The position numbers and the translations under genes are program-made. Under the pieces are notes generated by a model, which made no database searches, was not told the origin of the DNA, and saw only the letters and a program-made list of their open reading frames with translations. Below, piece by piece: positions 45,601-61,200 of a stretch of DNA of 64,000 nucleotides (positions are counted from its first letter, which is position 1; every line of letters begins with the position of its first letter). The DNA is taken from the NCBI GenBank assembly GCA_014058105.1, contig JACGCM010002202.1:62001-126000 (forward strand), written 5' to 3'. Source of the stretch: Kingdonia uniflora. Taxonomy: Eukaryota > Streptophyta > Magnoliopsida > Ranunculales > Circaeasteraceae.

Positions 45601-48600
45601 ATTTTGAACTCTTCCAAGTCTTGCAATGAGGGCCTTTGTATTTAGGAAAATGGCTTTACAGTGCCTGGTGGAGTAGCTTTGCCTTCAACGTAATGAATCA
45701 TCAGTGGCCACCTGTATTCTAGTGTAACCTTTGCTGATGCCAGTCTCTAACCCTTTAAAGATTGCCTATGATAAACAATAGAGACTAGCTGCACTTTACC
45801 TGCATATGCAGAGAGGCATGTGCCCAAGTGATCTCTGTAGCAGCCACCACAACCCCCACAATCTTCAGTGAATGAACCATCAGTGCTGAGCTGGAGAATG
45901 CTAGGTGGAGGGGGATCCCGTGAGCGGTATTTGATGACAGGCAGCACAAAGCTAGGATGAAGGTTCCGTTCATGGCAGAGGCTTCTTGAAGTGACTATAT
46001 CTTCAGTTTTCTTAATGGCATGGGTGAGCCTAAGACATACATCATTGCAGATCTCATTGTATGTAAGCAGAATGGATTGGTGTTTGTCCTTGAATATTAT
46101 ATTGTTTCTGATCTTCCATACATAATACACATGAGAGGAGAAGGCTGCAACAAGTGTATCAAATAGAAGGTTGTCTTTCTACAGGTTGCACAACCAGTTG
46201 ACTTCTTGCTGGAGGTCGCTGACATTTCTAACAACTCCACTTATCTTGAGTAGATTTTTGCACATAAAATTAGCAACAATGTAGTCTAAGAACAAATGTT
46301 CAGCACTTTCTCATGCAGCTTTACACAGCACACAAAGTGAGCTGATAAGTACCATTTGCCCTTATTAACTGATCTAGAGTTTCAATCCTTTGAGAAATTT
46401 CCATGTAATAAAGCCATGTTTGTGAATGATGTAAGGGCTTCAGCATAGGCACTTCCAATTGACAACAGGTCTAACACTTCTTAGCTTGCAGCAGTGGAGG
46501 TAATTGTAAATCTGCCTTGAGCTGCAGGAGTCCACACAATTGAATCCTCAAAGTAACTGCCAATTAGTTGTGGAAGTGGGCTATGGATCTCCCCAATAGT
46601 ACTATGAAGGTGGGCTGGAATATTCCACTTGCCATCTTTAAAAACCTTGCTAACTTTGGTAGTCTTATGCAAATAAGAATGGTAGGTGAAGATTGAGGAA
46701 AGTTATCTTGAAAAATGCTCCACTTGTGCCAGGGATCTAGCCAAAACCTTGTACTGTTGCCATTGCCAATGATGTGAAGTACAAATTTACAAGCATACTT
46801 TCTAGACTGGAGAATCATTCTCCAGCTCCATGAACAGTCAGGAGGGACCTTCATAGACCACAGACCCTTCTCTTTTGCAGCTACCTTGAATGTATGTCTC
46901 ATAACTTATCTCATAACTGCAGCATGGTTCAACGCAGAGAGTTTCCTGATCCCCAGTCCACTCTCCTTAGCAGGATATAGCACACCTCATTCCATCCAAT
47001 TGGAGCCACTTTTCTTTTTGTTTCATGCCCCTGCCATAAAATCTTTTCTTTATGACAAATACTCTGAATCTTTTCCACCACAGCAGCAGGGAGTACAAGC
47101 ACATTGATTCAGTACACACACATGCTGCACATAACAGCTTTAACTAACTGCAATCGTTCACCATATGAGAGGTACTTATGCCTCTAGGAATGTATCCTGG
47201 TTGTAATCTTATCAATAAGGGAGGTTACAGTCCTTGCTCTCAATCTGGTAGAGATTAGAGGGATGCCCAAGTATATGAAAGGAAGTCAATCTTCAGGGAA
47301 GCCAATAATAGCTTTAATTATGTTCTTTTGGTTATGAGCAACTCTCGAAATATAAATAAGATTTGAGAGGATTTGCTTCCATACCTGACAAGATAGAAAA
47401 CTGGTTAAATCTTTCTAACTGCATTAGCACTTATGAGAAATAGTAAGTAAAAACACAAAAACATCATCTGCAAAAGCAAGATGAGTAAGCTTGGGGTTGC
47501 TGCATCTGTAGTGGGTCTTATGGTACCATTATCTACTTTCTAATCAAGTAGTACACCCAACATCACCAACACAAAGAGATATGCTGACATGGGATCACCT
47601 TGTCTGAGCACCCTCTTCCCCTTGAAGTTGCCTTCCCGAGATCCCTTAACTGAAATAGTATAGGTAGGAGTAGATATGCATTCCTTGATCCATGAAACAA
47701 ATAAATTTGGGAAGTTCATGGCTTCAAGAACAATTAGTTTTGTGTCCCACCTTAGCAGCACACCTGGCACTTGGAGAATCTCTATGATAGTTCCTCATAA
47801 GCTCATGAGCCATCACAAGGTTGTCTGATATAGCTCTCCCCTCAACAAAAGCTGTTGGTTAGTACTAGCCAATGGTTGGATCACTTTCTTCAATCTACTT
47901 GTAAGAATTTTGGAGATGACCTAGTATATCACATTGCAGCAGGAGATAAGCCTATAGTTTCCAAAGTTAATGCGGTTGGGAACCTTAGGAACAAGAGCAA
48001 TGGAGGTAGCATTGACTTGATCCAACATTTTTCCACTCCTAAATAAGTTTTTCACTGCCTTGGTCAAATCTTTGCCAATAACTGTCCAGTTATGCTTGAA
48101 AAATCTGGCATTATAGCCATCAGACTAGGGGCCTTTGGGCTATCAATCTCAAAAAGTGTTTATGTCACTTCACTGTTATCTACTGGCATTGTAAGGGTGT
48201 CACAGTCTTCGCTACTCACATGATTTTTGAAGTTGAGACCTCTGAAAGTTTTAGTATCCACCACCATGTTGTTTGTGCAAATTATGCTTTGAAAGTACCC
48301 CATTGCAGTTGTAGTGATGGCATCATGGTCATATATTCTATTGTTTTGTTCATCCTGTATTGAGAGTGTGGAATTTGAGCCTCGTCTAGCTTTGTTGAAA
48401 ATGGTTGAATTTGAATCACCAAGACATAGCCAGCTCACTACTCTTTTGCGCCGAGAAAAATTCCTCACTCTTAGCGAGGCTATTATACTGCTTGCTAGCT
48501 GATTGTTCTTAGGTATGCAATTGAGTTATGTGGGGACTTGCTTGTATTTCTTCTTGTATCTTGTCAAGCTCCATCTTAGCATCAGCTGCTCGCTTACCCA

Positions 48601-49221
48601 CATTTTCAACATTATCTTTAGCTCATGATCTTAGCTTCTTCTTGGTATTCTTGAGTTTAGGATATTGGAGATCGTGATTATGATTATTGTGAGTGTTTGG
48701 GAACACCGTAGTATTCTATGTATGATACACCGGATAATATGTTGAGATTAGGAGTATATGATTTGTTTTTATCTTTAGGTCTTATCTATATTTAGTAGTT
48801 ACCTAGTAGGCGTTAGTTTTCCTACTAGGGCTCTTATGGTTTCTCTATTTAAATCCCTCTTTAGGGTGATTGTAATCATCTCTTCATTAACCAATAAAGT
48901 TTTTCTCTTTTCTTCTCTTACTTTAACTTAGAACATAGTCTATACATCCAATGCCCGCACACTTTTTCAGCCCACATGACTTGACTCTAACCCCTTTCAC
49001 CAATCCAAAAGTCAAAAGTATTTTAATGACTTAAGTCTGTTGCACTTAGACAACAAGGCTCTCACAATGCAAGATATGTTCTTAAACCAATACATCCCTC
49101 ATTCTCTCTTAAAATAACAGTTTAAAAGTGTTATGAAAGTTCTGTAATGGGGAATTCTACTTGCATTATATTTATAAATTCACCTACACATGCAAATAGT
49201 AGGTGTTGCATGTAGATAACC

Positions 49222-49258
<37 letters not shown>

Positions 49259-52200
49259 TTTTGGTAAGAGCTTGTTCATCACTTTTGCAGGTACTGGATT
49301 TCGATTTTGAGAAGTTTTGCTCAGTTTCACTCTCTAATGAGAATGTATATGCATGCTTAGTTTGTGGAAAGTACTACCAAGGAAGAGGTAGGAAATCTTT
49401 TGCATATACTCACAGCCTTGATACAGATCACCATGTTTATATCAACCTTAAGTCGGAAAAAGTTTATTGCCTTCCTGATGGATACGAGATAAATGATCCA
49501 TCGCTTCATGACATCCGGCATGTTCTCAATCCAAGGTGAATCTTGTAGCTATTTGCAAAATGATTATCTAAATTTACAGAAGAGAACTTCTGAAGGAAAT
49601 TTTGAAGTACAAAAAAAATGTTGTCATATTAGAAAAGAATAATGCGGCATTTGAAATTCTTTTTTATTTTAAATGTCTCACGGTCAGCAGTTGAAAACTG
49701 AAATGCAACATTTGGAATCAAATGAAAAATGATTGTTCGGATATTATTTTCTCAACTAAAAACAAAATCAAATGTATTTTCGCTGAACACGTGCATTTCA
49801 AGAGATGTTTGACATCAAAGTGCGATTTGATTGAAATGCAATTTAAGTCACTACTTTGCAAGTATCTATAATTGAATATTTAACAATTAATTAAAATGTA
49901 GGTCCTCATGTCACTAATTTACTGTTGCTATTGGTTTGATATAAACACAGGTGTACTAGAGGACAAGTTGAACAACTTGACAAAAATAAGCAGTGGTCAA
50001 GAACACTTGATGGATCTGATTATCTTCCTGGAATGGTAGTTATTATTTCATTTATGTTTCTAACTAATTTTAGAGTGTAAATCCTAATGTATTGGTAATT
50101 ATGATGTGTCAGGTGGGCCTCAATAACATTAAACAAACTGATTTTGTGAATGTTACAATTCAGTCTTTGATGCGAGTTACCCCTCTAAGGGACTTCTTCC
50201 TTATCCCGGAGAACTATCAGAACTGTAAGTCTCCTCTTGTTGATCGTTTTGGAGAACTTACTCGGAAGATTTGGCATGCACGGAACTTCAAGGGCCAGGT
50301 ATCTCTTTCTTTTTGATTACCTCATTTAAGTTATAGCAGCTGCAATTATGATCTTTGTAATTTTCATTTTAACTCGCATCGGTTAAGTCAAATGTGATGA
50401 GGAAGATGGACTCTGAATTGTGACTATAAATTAGGCTCTTTGGGGTTCTAAAATGCCCTTAAAGACTTTAAATAGCTAAAGACACTTAAATGTTTAATCA
50501 ATTAAAATCAGTTCTTGGGATGTTTTCTTGCCCATATCCTCAAGCGATCGTCAATCTTAAGTTTGAGTGTTCATTGTGGACGAACATAAAAGGGTGTAGT
50601 CTTCCCTTCTGCAATTAAACGGGACTGTAAGGAGACAAGTTTGAATAGCCCAAAAATATATTATGACACAAAACACATATTTTATGCCTATCTCTGGGAT
50701 CACTGGGATCACAGGTGGCAGATGGTGGAAAAGCCATAAGTTTTCTTCTTGCACCATCTTCATAGTGGCATGTCCATTGGATCAACTTTTCTTATAATAA
50801 ATGTAGACCTCATTTATGAACACAAGCCCATACAAGTGACAAAAAAATATACGCATTTCCAAGAGGTCAAGAAAATTTAAGCGAAATCTTAGGTATAAAC
50901 CGCCGTGAAAAACCACCCCTCACCACTAAAATCCACCAAGTTGAACCCGTGATAGTATCCTTCCACTTCACCATAAGAGACTTAAAGGATGTTCCTGTCG
51001 TAATTGCACCAGAAAATGAAAGCTTTTGTAAAAACCATGACCAAAGCTCTCGACTTTTCCTTCCGTTCAAACTTCCTCGCATTACGTTCGAGCCATATAT
51101 AGCCCACATCAATGCAAAAAGTAAAACTCCGCAATACCTTATCCCGGCCAACAAGGTTTTTTGTCTTCCAATTTGTTAAGAGTTCCTTAATATTCCTGAA
51201 TATGAGACCATATTATTGATCCTAGTAAACATTTCAATCCAAATCCTCTCATCTAAGGGGCGAAGAAGAAATAAATGATTGTTAATAGTAAGAGCCTTAT
51301 TGAAAAATAGCGTACAAGCGAAAAAAGGCACCATAGAAGGCAACTTAGGAACCCACAAATTCTTTTTTGGGAAGGTTAAAAGAAGGTCATTATTTGGGTT
51401 ATCCATCAATGCTTTATAGAATGGATAGGGAATCTGCGACCAGCCCCCCTGCAAGAAAAATCCTATTGAAGAGAACTCTATCGCTAGAGAACTCTGATTA
51501 ATATTGGGAGGAACTCTCGCTAGAACCCTGATTTTTAGAAGATGAGTCTGTTCCAATAGAAACCCATCCAGACGACCCTAATTTGTAGAAGAGAACCCAT
51601 AATCTCATCGCAGACTAAATACCCCGATAAAAACTCATCGCAGACTTAATCATCGCATTAGAGGATAGTATTCAGGAGATCTTTGTCGACTTTAATTGGA
51701 ATCTCAGCAGAAACACTTCAGTTTATTAGGGTTTCTAAGATAGAATTGTCTAGTCGTGGGAGGAAGGCAGAGACCAAATTTTGACTCAATGTTGGATCCA
51801 TATTTTTATCACGTGACTTTTAAATTACTCCCTTGGTTTTTAACGTGAACCTAATATTTGTCAACTTACTTTTTCTACAGGTGAGTCCTCATGAGTTTTT
51901 GCAGGCAGTTATGACGGCTAGTGCGAAAAAGTTCCAAATAGGCGTGCAATCAAATCCAGTTGAGTTCATGTCATGGCTTCTGCACCAGCTCCATTTGGAT
52001 CTCAGAGGTTCAAATGAAAAACGAAGCATCATCCACAAGTGTTTTCAGGTTTTTTGCTGCCTTCATACTTCTTATTTGACGACTCTAATGGGAATAGCTG
52101 TCCATGGATTGGATGTAATTCGACCTAAATTAATTAAAAAAGAAATCTGCATATAACTATCTAAATCTGATCCATTTGATAGTCTAAGTCTGATAAGGCT

Positions 52201-55200
52201 TTCGACTTTCGATGTGGAGATTTAACCTTGAATTCAATTCAAATCTTATTGAGTATTTTTTATCAGGATTCGTATTTGCTCGGTCTAATACAAAGATATT
52301 CAATTAACACAGATCCAATTAGATCAAATTCGTTGACAAGCCCTACTTAATGCTTTTCTAATTTACCATCCACTATCTACAGGGCGAATTGGAGGTTGTC
52401 AAAGAGATACCAAACAAGTCTTCCATTGAGAATAAAGAAAACGGTGGAGATGGAGATGGTGGAACTGAACGTAGCAATGTTTTCAGAGAGACTTCTAGGA
52501 TGAAGTTCTTAATGCTTGGGCTTGATTTGCCGCCACCACCTCTGTTCAAAGATGTCATGGAGAAAAACATAATACCACAGGTACCAGTTATACTTCCTTT
52601 TATTTATTCTTTCAGTTCAAATTACAATTTTAGTGTTTGTGGAAATAATTTGCCTGTTCTGTCATCATGCAATTTCCAAATGATATGCTCCATTGGCTTA
52701 TTACGTGTTTTCCCGACAATTGTTCACCTAAGGGTCAACATCTTCCAGTATTTGTTGTCATAAAAACATTTGCTTTGTATTAAATTGCTGTCAACCAAAG
52801 GATATTAACCAATTAGTATTTTCATTTATGCATTCATCTATATTTATATCGCTTAGAAGGCATCAGATCAAGATTTAAATGGGTTAATTGTTGTAAATCC
52901 AATCCATGTCGAGGTACAAATTTATAGTTTACAAATTGGGTATCCTTGTTACGTGGTTGGAGACAGTCTTTTCAACCATATTCTAATATTCAATACCAAA
53001 TTTGAGAAGAAAAAAAGTAACATATAACAAAACTTCCTTATCAGATCCAACCCAAGATACAGTTCGTACACTGTCTTCTCTTTGCGCCGAGATTATTTTG
53101 TAATGCTGGAATCCAATTTAATAGGGGCGGATCTGATTTGATAAAGGTGTGCTCATAACTAACTAGGGTAGAAACTCTTCGAAAATATTAAGCCAGCTCT
53201 GTGAATGGTATTCAAACTTGCTCAGTACTGATTTTGTTTTAATCAGTTTGATGCAATTTGTGCCTTATGTATTGAAACTGAAGCTTCCTTCTGGATGTTG
53301 TTTTCCTAAATATCTTGCATTTCGGTTAATATTGTATGCTTGACATTTTTTTTTCTTTCTGTTATTATATTTTGTCTTGATCAGGTTCCACTTTTTAATA
53401 TACTGAAGAAATTTGATGGCGAGTTTGTTACAGAAGTTGTAAGGCCTACCATAGCAAGAATGAGGTACCGCATCACCAAATTGCCGCCATATCTAATTTT
53501 ACACATGCGACGTTTCACAAAGAACAATTTCTTCATGGAGAAAAATCCTACACTTGGTGAGTTTTTGTTCTAATTAAAATAGAGTAAGGTCGCCTGAAAA
53601 TATTGCTTGACTAAGCGCTTTGAGCATTGGGCTGGGAAACAAGTAGGTTGGATGGGGAATATTAGGTTGTTTTGGCAGTTAGGTAAATAGTAATGTTTTT
53701 TTTGCATTTGAAAATGATTCATTGGAGCTTTAATTTGAAAAACAATTAGAGGAAAATTGCGGCAAGGTTGTGTTTTATGAAGTAAGTTTAACTGATGCAT
53801 ACGACTTGTATGTTCCAGTTGAAGGCATTTAGATTCTCTATCCTGTTTTCATCGCTCTAGCCCAAATGAAGTACGCTAGGAGCCACTAATTTGAAGGCCA
53901 GAAGTCTCTAAAGCTGCTTTGTATAAAAGGCCAAATGCGACCTTTCAAATTTTCATTTTATTTTATTTAGAGCAACCATAGTCAAATTGCCATTTTGCCT
54001 GTAGGAAAATTCTAGTGAGTCAAATCGTTAAAAAACTGCTAAATCGGACTCTACAACTAAAAACCAAATTGCTAAGAGCCATTTCTGCTCGCCAAAATTG
54101 GTTACCAATTTTGCTCCCAAAGCAAGTATTAATGCTTATATTGTACTCAAAAAAATAATAAATGCTTATATTGTACTCAACATCTGTTATGTTATAAAAA
54201 CTATCCCCACAACTGAAATGGCATCATGAAAAATCTGACGTGGACAGCTATATTATATGGATCTTTATCGCATTTTTGCGAGTCAGAAATATATACAATA
54301 TGATTTTTTATTATTATAAAAATCACTAACTTTAGTCTTAGCGAGCATGTTTTGGAGAAAAGACTATATATGCTCTTATATGGTCATGTCTGGATATTAC
54401 AGTCATCTTTCATATTCCAATCTGTGTCGATATTTTTGAATCTCCCATGTTCGAAATTTGTCATTGTATATGTACTTACTTTGAATTGGTTGAACAGTGA
54501 ATTTTCCTGTGAAGAACCTCGAACTTAAGGATTATATTCCTTTGCCAGCGCCAAAGAAGAAGGCGAAGTTGCGATCGAAGTACGACCTGATTGCAAATAT
54601 TGTTCATGATGGAAGGCCTGGTGAAGGGTCCTACAGAGTATTCGTGCAGCGAAAATCCGAAGAACTATGGTATATCTCTTACCTTCTATTCATTTATATT
54701 TGATGTAGAGCTTTTTGCGGTTATGGATTTATCCAAAATTCAATCAAAATATGGACTCCAGTGCACATTTTACGGACAAACACAGTCCAATCCTGTATTT
54801 TAAAGTTGGATTCTGCAATCTTATAATAATCCTGTCCAAATGTGCTTGGGCGTTTCATCTATACCGGGTTTCTTGATTTCATAATAGAATAATTTTCTTT
54901 TCAACAACTAGATCGAATTGGATTCAAATTTTGATCATATTTTTGTAGGGAAAATGGCCTGTATAGGTACCATTTTCTAACTATAGTAAGGATTCTGTTT
55001 AATGCGATCTGTTGTTGATAAAGTATTAGTCATTTAAGGATATTAGATACTGGAGTTTAGGTTGACGAAGAAACTCGATTTGGAAGATAAAATCGAGAAA
55101 GACATTAACGGACATTTTGCTATTCAGTTAAGCATTTCTCATCTTGATTTATTTATATTTTTTTTGAGAAGTTAAAAATAATTAATTGATTATTTCAAAA

Positions 55201-58200
55201 AAAAAACTTTGGAAAGAATACAACTTGAAGGCAAAGAAAGAAAAATCAAAACAAAAGTATCACAACATCAAGTCGAATCTCCTATAACTTAATCCTTCCA
55301 CAGCATCATAAGAACTTAAATCTCACCCCTCATATAAATGAATGAAGATGACCAATATAAAATAGACACGTAAATTTCAAGGATGACTTCTTCCACGTCT
55401 TCTACTTTTGTCAAAATCTCTATCGTTTTTGTTCTTCCACAAAACCAATCCAATGCGTACGTGGTAAGGTCCCGCAAAACTTTACCTATTTTTCTTTTGA
55501 AAAGCTTGTCCTACGCCCTTTCAAAGAAATAATTGAACCCCAATCAAATATCTATGAGACCCCAAATAGATTAAAGAAGTTATCATTACTTCGATACCCA
55601 CGTCTTGTACTTTTAGCTTGTACCAAATGTTCACTCATCAATCTCACATAGGGGTGGAGACGATGGGGTTTATCAATCCGTGAATATGCCCTTCCAGACC
55701 CACTTCCAATTCCATTTGTCTTCGCCCATCTTAATTATAACCAAAGTAACTTTTTGAATCAACGATCTAAGGTCATTCAATTCCATATGAAAAAGATTTC
55801 TCTAATAAAAGGAAATAACGACTTGCCATCTCCCCTTCCGTTTCCTAAAACTTCTTCACCCTCCCATGCTTCAGATAACTAAACATTATATAAAGAAAAG
55901 TAAACCACTGCAAGTTGTCTCGAGTCGCACTGTATATCGTGCCAAAAGCTAATCATCTTCCCAGTCCTGATGATTTTTGTACCTTCTTTAAATTCTTCTT
56001 ATGTGTTGAAGACCGCCCTCCGTAAACTTACACCAAATGTAATATTGCGCTTATTTGGGAGCCAGGCATATTCCTTAATCCAGCGATTCCAAATTTAGTT
56101 TAATCACTTCAACACATAGTCCATCTCCTATTGTTGCAAACCTCCAATTCCGTTGCTATATTCATCTCTGCAAAAAAAAACTTTAATCCCAATATGCTTA
56201 CTTCTTTTTCGTGTGCAAATGTATCACACTTCAGAAGATGGTGCTTACGAGCCCCCTAGATACCATCCTAGAGGAAATTTGTAGTGATCATCTCCAATTT
56301 TGATTCCACTATCGCTCATAGGTGAAACAAGGACAGATAAAAGTTTTTTTTCACAAGAACAAATAAAAAAAGATAGATAAAAGACCGGTAATCTTGAAAG
56401 TGTGCTTTTGAAGAGCCTAACCCCCCTAAGTTCACATCTCAAGGTTAGAAGAAAGTTTAATGTGTCATTGCCATTTACATCCCCGAGGCATTGCCAACTC
56501 TTTTTCTCTGAAACCCATCATCTCCGAGGCATTCGATATAAAGTTCTAGTTTACATGGTCCTAGCCCTACTCGAATTTGATTTTGCTACACCCGGTACTC
56601 CCTCCCTCATTAGAGTTGAATGACTCTTTGGCATTAAAAAGACCATCAAGAATCTGCATATTAAAAACGAAGCCCCTTGGAATCTTGTGATCATCGTACT
56701 CCTAGGCTGATTTTCCCTTCTTGATCTTAGACACCTGCTCATTATTGCTTATATGGATCTTTGAGAACTGTAGTTGGATATTAGGTTTTAGGAAACACAC
56801 AGTACTCTAGACATAATTTTTGAGTTTTACTAATTGTTTAAGTATAGACCTTAACTCTATGTTACATCATTAGTAACCTATGTAACTGCCTTCTTTAGCA
56901 ACTTCTTTGTAACTGATGTAACTGCTCATTAATCCTCTTTAGTAACCTATGTAACAACTCATTTATGTACTCATGTATATATATACACCTCCTAGAGAGA
57001 AGAATGATAAGCTTGACACTTACTAAACTATCATGGTATCAGAGGGTCTACGACCTCTCTTACTTCCAGCCTCCTAGCTCTCCGCTGCCCCTCTCCCATC
57101 CATCTCTTCTTTCATCAATCTTTTATCTTACCCAAACAACCTATTCTATCTTCGCATCGACAATGGCGAATTCTAGCACTTCTAATACCACAATGGTGAG
57201 TTCTTCCTCTGGTTGTTCTACTCTCACGTCACCCTCTACAGCACATATCTCCTTGTCTGTTCCCAATGTTGGACACTTCATCAAGTTAACCGATAGCAAC
57301 TACATGACATGGTTGTGCCACCCTTCCTCCATGGCCATAACTTTAGGCACTTTGTTGATGGCTCTCACCCCGCCCCTTTTCTCACTCTAGTTGCTGATGA
57401 CACCCTTCCTATCCGGAGTACACTGCTTGGTATCAAGCTGATCAATTACAAAATTTGTTTTGGCTTTAGTGGTTGACACTGCTACTTCTTGTGCAGTATG
57501 GGATTGTCTTTCTCGCCACTTTACCCAACAATTTGAGGCCAATGCTGCAAACATACGTTTCCAACTTCTTTCTCTATCAAAAGGCACTCAGACTGTGTCT
57601 AAATATCTACAATACGCTAAGAGGTTCGCCGATTCCTTAGCTTCAATTGGTCAGCCTGTGTCTAACATTGATTTGGTGACGTCTATTCTGCGAGGCTTGG
57701 ACGCTGATTATGGCATGATTGTGACAATGATCCTTTATTTTTCACCCCTACCCCAATATGAGGATCTTCGTGCACGCCTCCTTGCATTTGAGACTCAGAT
57801 GGCTCATTCTTCTTCTGCTGTCTCTCCTCATACAACTCTCTTAGCCACTCAAACTATTACTTCTGAGAACACTCCATCCCGTGGAAATCAGGGGTAAAAT
57901 CAGCATAACAATCGTAGGAACAATCGGTATGGTAATGGCAACAGGAATCGCAATCAGAACCGTGGTTACAACAACATTAACATTCTTGGTACTCTACCTG
58001 TTCCTATGTGTCAGGTTTTTGGTAGAGTCGGACACATGTCTATCGCCTGTCCTCGTTATGGTACCCCAAACCAGCTTCATACAACCTTTTACTGGTTTAC
58101 ATTTTGGACAGCCTATGGATCCGAATTGGTATCCTGACACTAGAGCCACGCATCACATGACCGAAAATGTCAATGCTATTCAAAATCGCGCCCCATATTC

Positions 58201-61200
58201 TGGTAATAAATATGTTCTCCTTGGCAATGGTACCACGCTTAACATATCCCATAATGGTAGTATTCCGCTTACCCTTGGTTATTGTACTTTTCATTTACAT
58301 AATGCCTACATTGTTCCAGCAATGTATAAGAACTTATTATCGGTTGCTAGATTCACTACTCTGTTAGTTTCACCTTTACTCCTTATGGTTATTCTATTTC
58401 TGACTTTTCAACAGGTGTTCCTCTATTTCAAGGCCAATGTAAGGGCGATCTTTATACTATTTCCTTCTGTTGTGATTCTCTTCATTCTCTTCAGGCTTTT
58501 GCTGGATTTTCTACTCAGTTATGGCACAATAGGCTTGGTCATCCAAATACTCGGATCTTATCTTATTTAGGCCCAAATAAGTTTCTTAGTCCGAACTTTC
58601 ATCTCAATCATTCCTTTTGTAAAGGTTGTGCTTTGGGTAAATCTCACCCCCCCTCCTTTCATAATAGCAATGAGATAAACGCCAAATCTCCCTTTTATCT
58701 TGTGCATTCAGATGTGTGGATGTCTCCTGTTATATCTGTTTCTGGTTTTAAATACTATGTTTTGTTTACTGATGACTTCACTAGGCACACTTGAGTTTTT
58801 CCCATACGCCGTAAGTATGAAGTATTCACACATTTTCAAACATTCCTTCATAGTATCCGAATCATTTTTAATAGCAGCCTCAAGTTCTTTCAAAGTGATG
58901 GGGGTACTGAATATGTCAACAATCAGTTTGGTTCCCTTTGTCGTGAATTAGGCATGCACCGCCGTCTCTCTTTTGCCCTTACACTCCACAACAAAATGAC
59001 CTTGCTGAACGGAAACACCGTCACATCGTTGACATGGCCCACACTCTTCTAGTTACCTCTCAAGCTCCACTTAACCTTTGGGTTGAAGTTGTTTCCACTG
59101 CGGTTTATCTTATCAATCGTCTTCCCACACCATTACTCCAGTGGGATTCCCCTTATTCTCGTCTTTTTGGTCAAACCTCATCCTATACCGACCTCGGTAC
59201 CTTTGGTTGTGCGTGTTACCCACACTTAAGTGATTATGTTACTAACAAACTATTGCCAAGGTCTGTTGAATGCGTGCTTTTAGGTTACAACTCTCATCAT
59301 AAGGGGTATAGGTGCCTTGACCCAGTAACCAATCGTGTGTATGTTTCTCGCCATGCGAGATTTGATGAGTAGCAGTTTCCCTTTGCCCTTGTGTAACATA
59401 CTTCAATGATTCCCCATCCTGATTCAATTGAGTTAGATTTAGCTCCTGTGATGACATCTCCTTTAGAACCACTTGCTCATGCTTCTCACACTCCACCTAC
59501 ACCAGTTGTTGAACCTCTACCAGTTGCTAAACGAGATTTTCATTTGTATTATCAGCGCTCACGCATCCGGCCTGCTAATGATTCTTCAAAGTTGCCACCG
59601 CCGAAAGATGTTGAGTCAGGTCATTCGACTTTTACTCCTTCAAATGATACTTAACCAACCATTTCTCCTATAGATCCACCTCCTCAACAATCCACTCGTC
59701 CTATGATGACCAGAACTCGTGATGGTACCATTCCACCAAAGTCATATGCCCTTCATACTATTCGGTATCCACTACCTCAGGCTTATCTTGTTCAGGCACC
59801 TTCCTTAGAGCTTGAGCCCATTTGTTACTCACAGGCTATTCGATTTCCTGAGTAGTGTGCTGCTATGGTTAATGAGTTCAATGCTCTTCTCAAAAATCAG
59901 ACCTGGTCTCTTGTTCCTCAGAACACTGTTGGTTGCAAATGGGTGTTCAAACTTAAGAGAAAGTCTGATGGTTCTGTTGAGCATCACAAGGCACGGTTAG
60001 TGGCTAAAGGGTTTCACCAGCAACAAGGTCTTGACTATGATGAGACATTCACCCTTGTGGTTAAGTCTACTACTATCTCAGTCTTGCTGTATTATCTGGA
60101 TGGTCTCTCCGACACTTGATGTGGAGAATGCATTTCTCCTTGGATCTCTTTCTGAGACGGTTTACATGACACAACCCCCTGGCTTTGTAGATTCGAGTAA
60201 TCCGCATCATGTGTAGGGGCTTCACAAAGCCATTTACGGTCTAAAGCAAGCTCCTCGCGCTTGGTTCTAGTGGTTCAGTTTTCTATTACAGTATGGGTTT
60301 CTTCAAAGTAGAGCCAACTCTTCCATGTTTGTCTATAAAGCTTCCTCTAAGATGATGGTTATTCTATTATATGTGGATGATATTGTGCTCACAGGGAACT
60401 CGCCTTTTCTCATTTCATCATTTGTTTCCACTCTTGGTAAGGAGTTTGAGATAAAGGATCTCAGATTTCTCAATTACTTTATGGGCCTTGAGGCAACTTA
60501 TACGGAATTTGGTTTACACCTTTCTCAAGCAAAATACACAGTTGATTTTCTTCGTCGCAGTACCATGAGTGTAAACCGTGTTATACTTCGTTGAGTGTTA
60601 AATCTCAATTATCCGCTCTCTCTGGTGATTCTCTTTTCAATGTTACTGAGTATCGTCATCTTATGGGGTCCCTCAAGTACTTGACTCTTACGAGACCAGA
60701 CATTGCCTTCACCGTTCGTCATGTAGCTCAATTTATGAGTGCTCCCCGCTCTAGGCATCTTGATGCTGTTAAATGTTTTCTTCGTTATCTTAAAAGCACA
60801 ATTGATTTCGGTTTGGCTTTTCGGCGAGTTTATGGCCTTCCATCACTACATGCGTTTTGCGATGCTGATTGGGCTGATTGTCCTGATACACGGCGTTCTA
60901 CCTCAGGCTTTTGTATGTTTCTGGGTCTAAAATCTTATTTCTTGGACTGCTAAGAAATAACCTACCGTGTTTCGCTCTAGTACTGAGTCTGAGTAGCATT
61001 CTCTTGCTCATGTTTGTGCAGAGACGATGTTGATTGCTCATCTTATTCATGAGCTCCATATGCATATTCCACCACCTATCCTTCTCTTTTGTGACAACCT
61101 AAGCACTACTTATATGGCCTATAACCCGGTTTTCCATGCTCGCACAAAACATATTGAGCTTGACTATCACTTCATTTGTGAGCATGTTGTTTCTAGTACA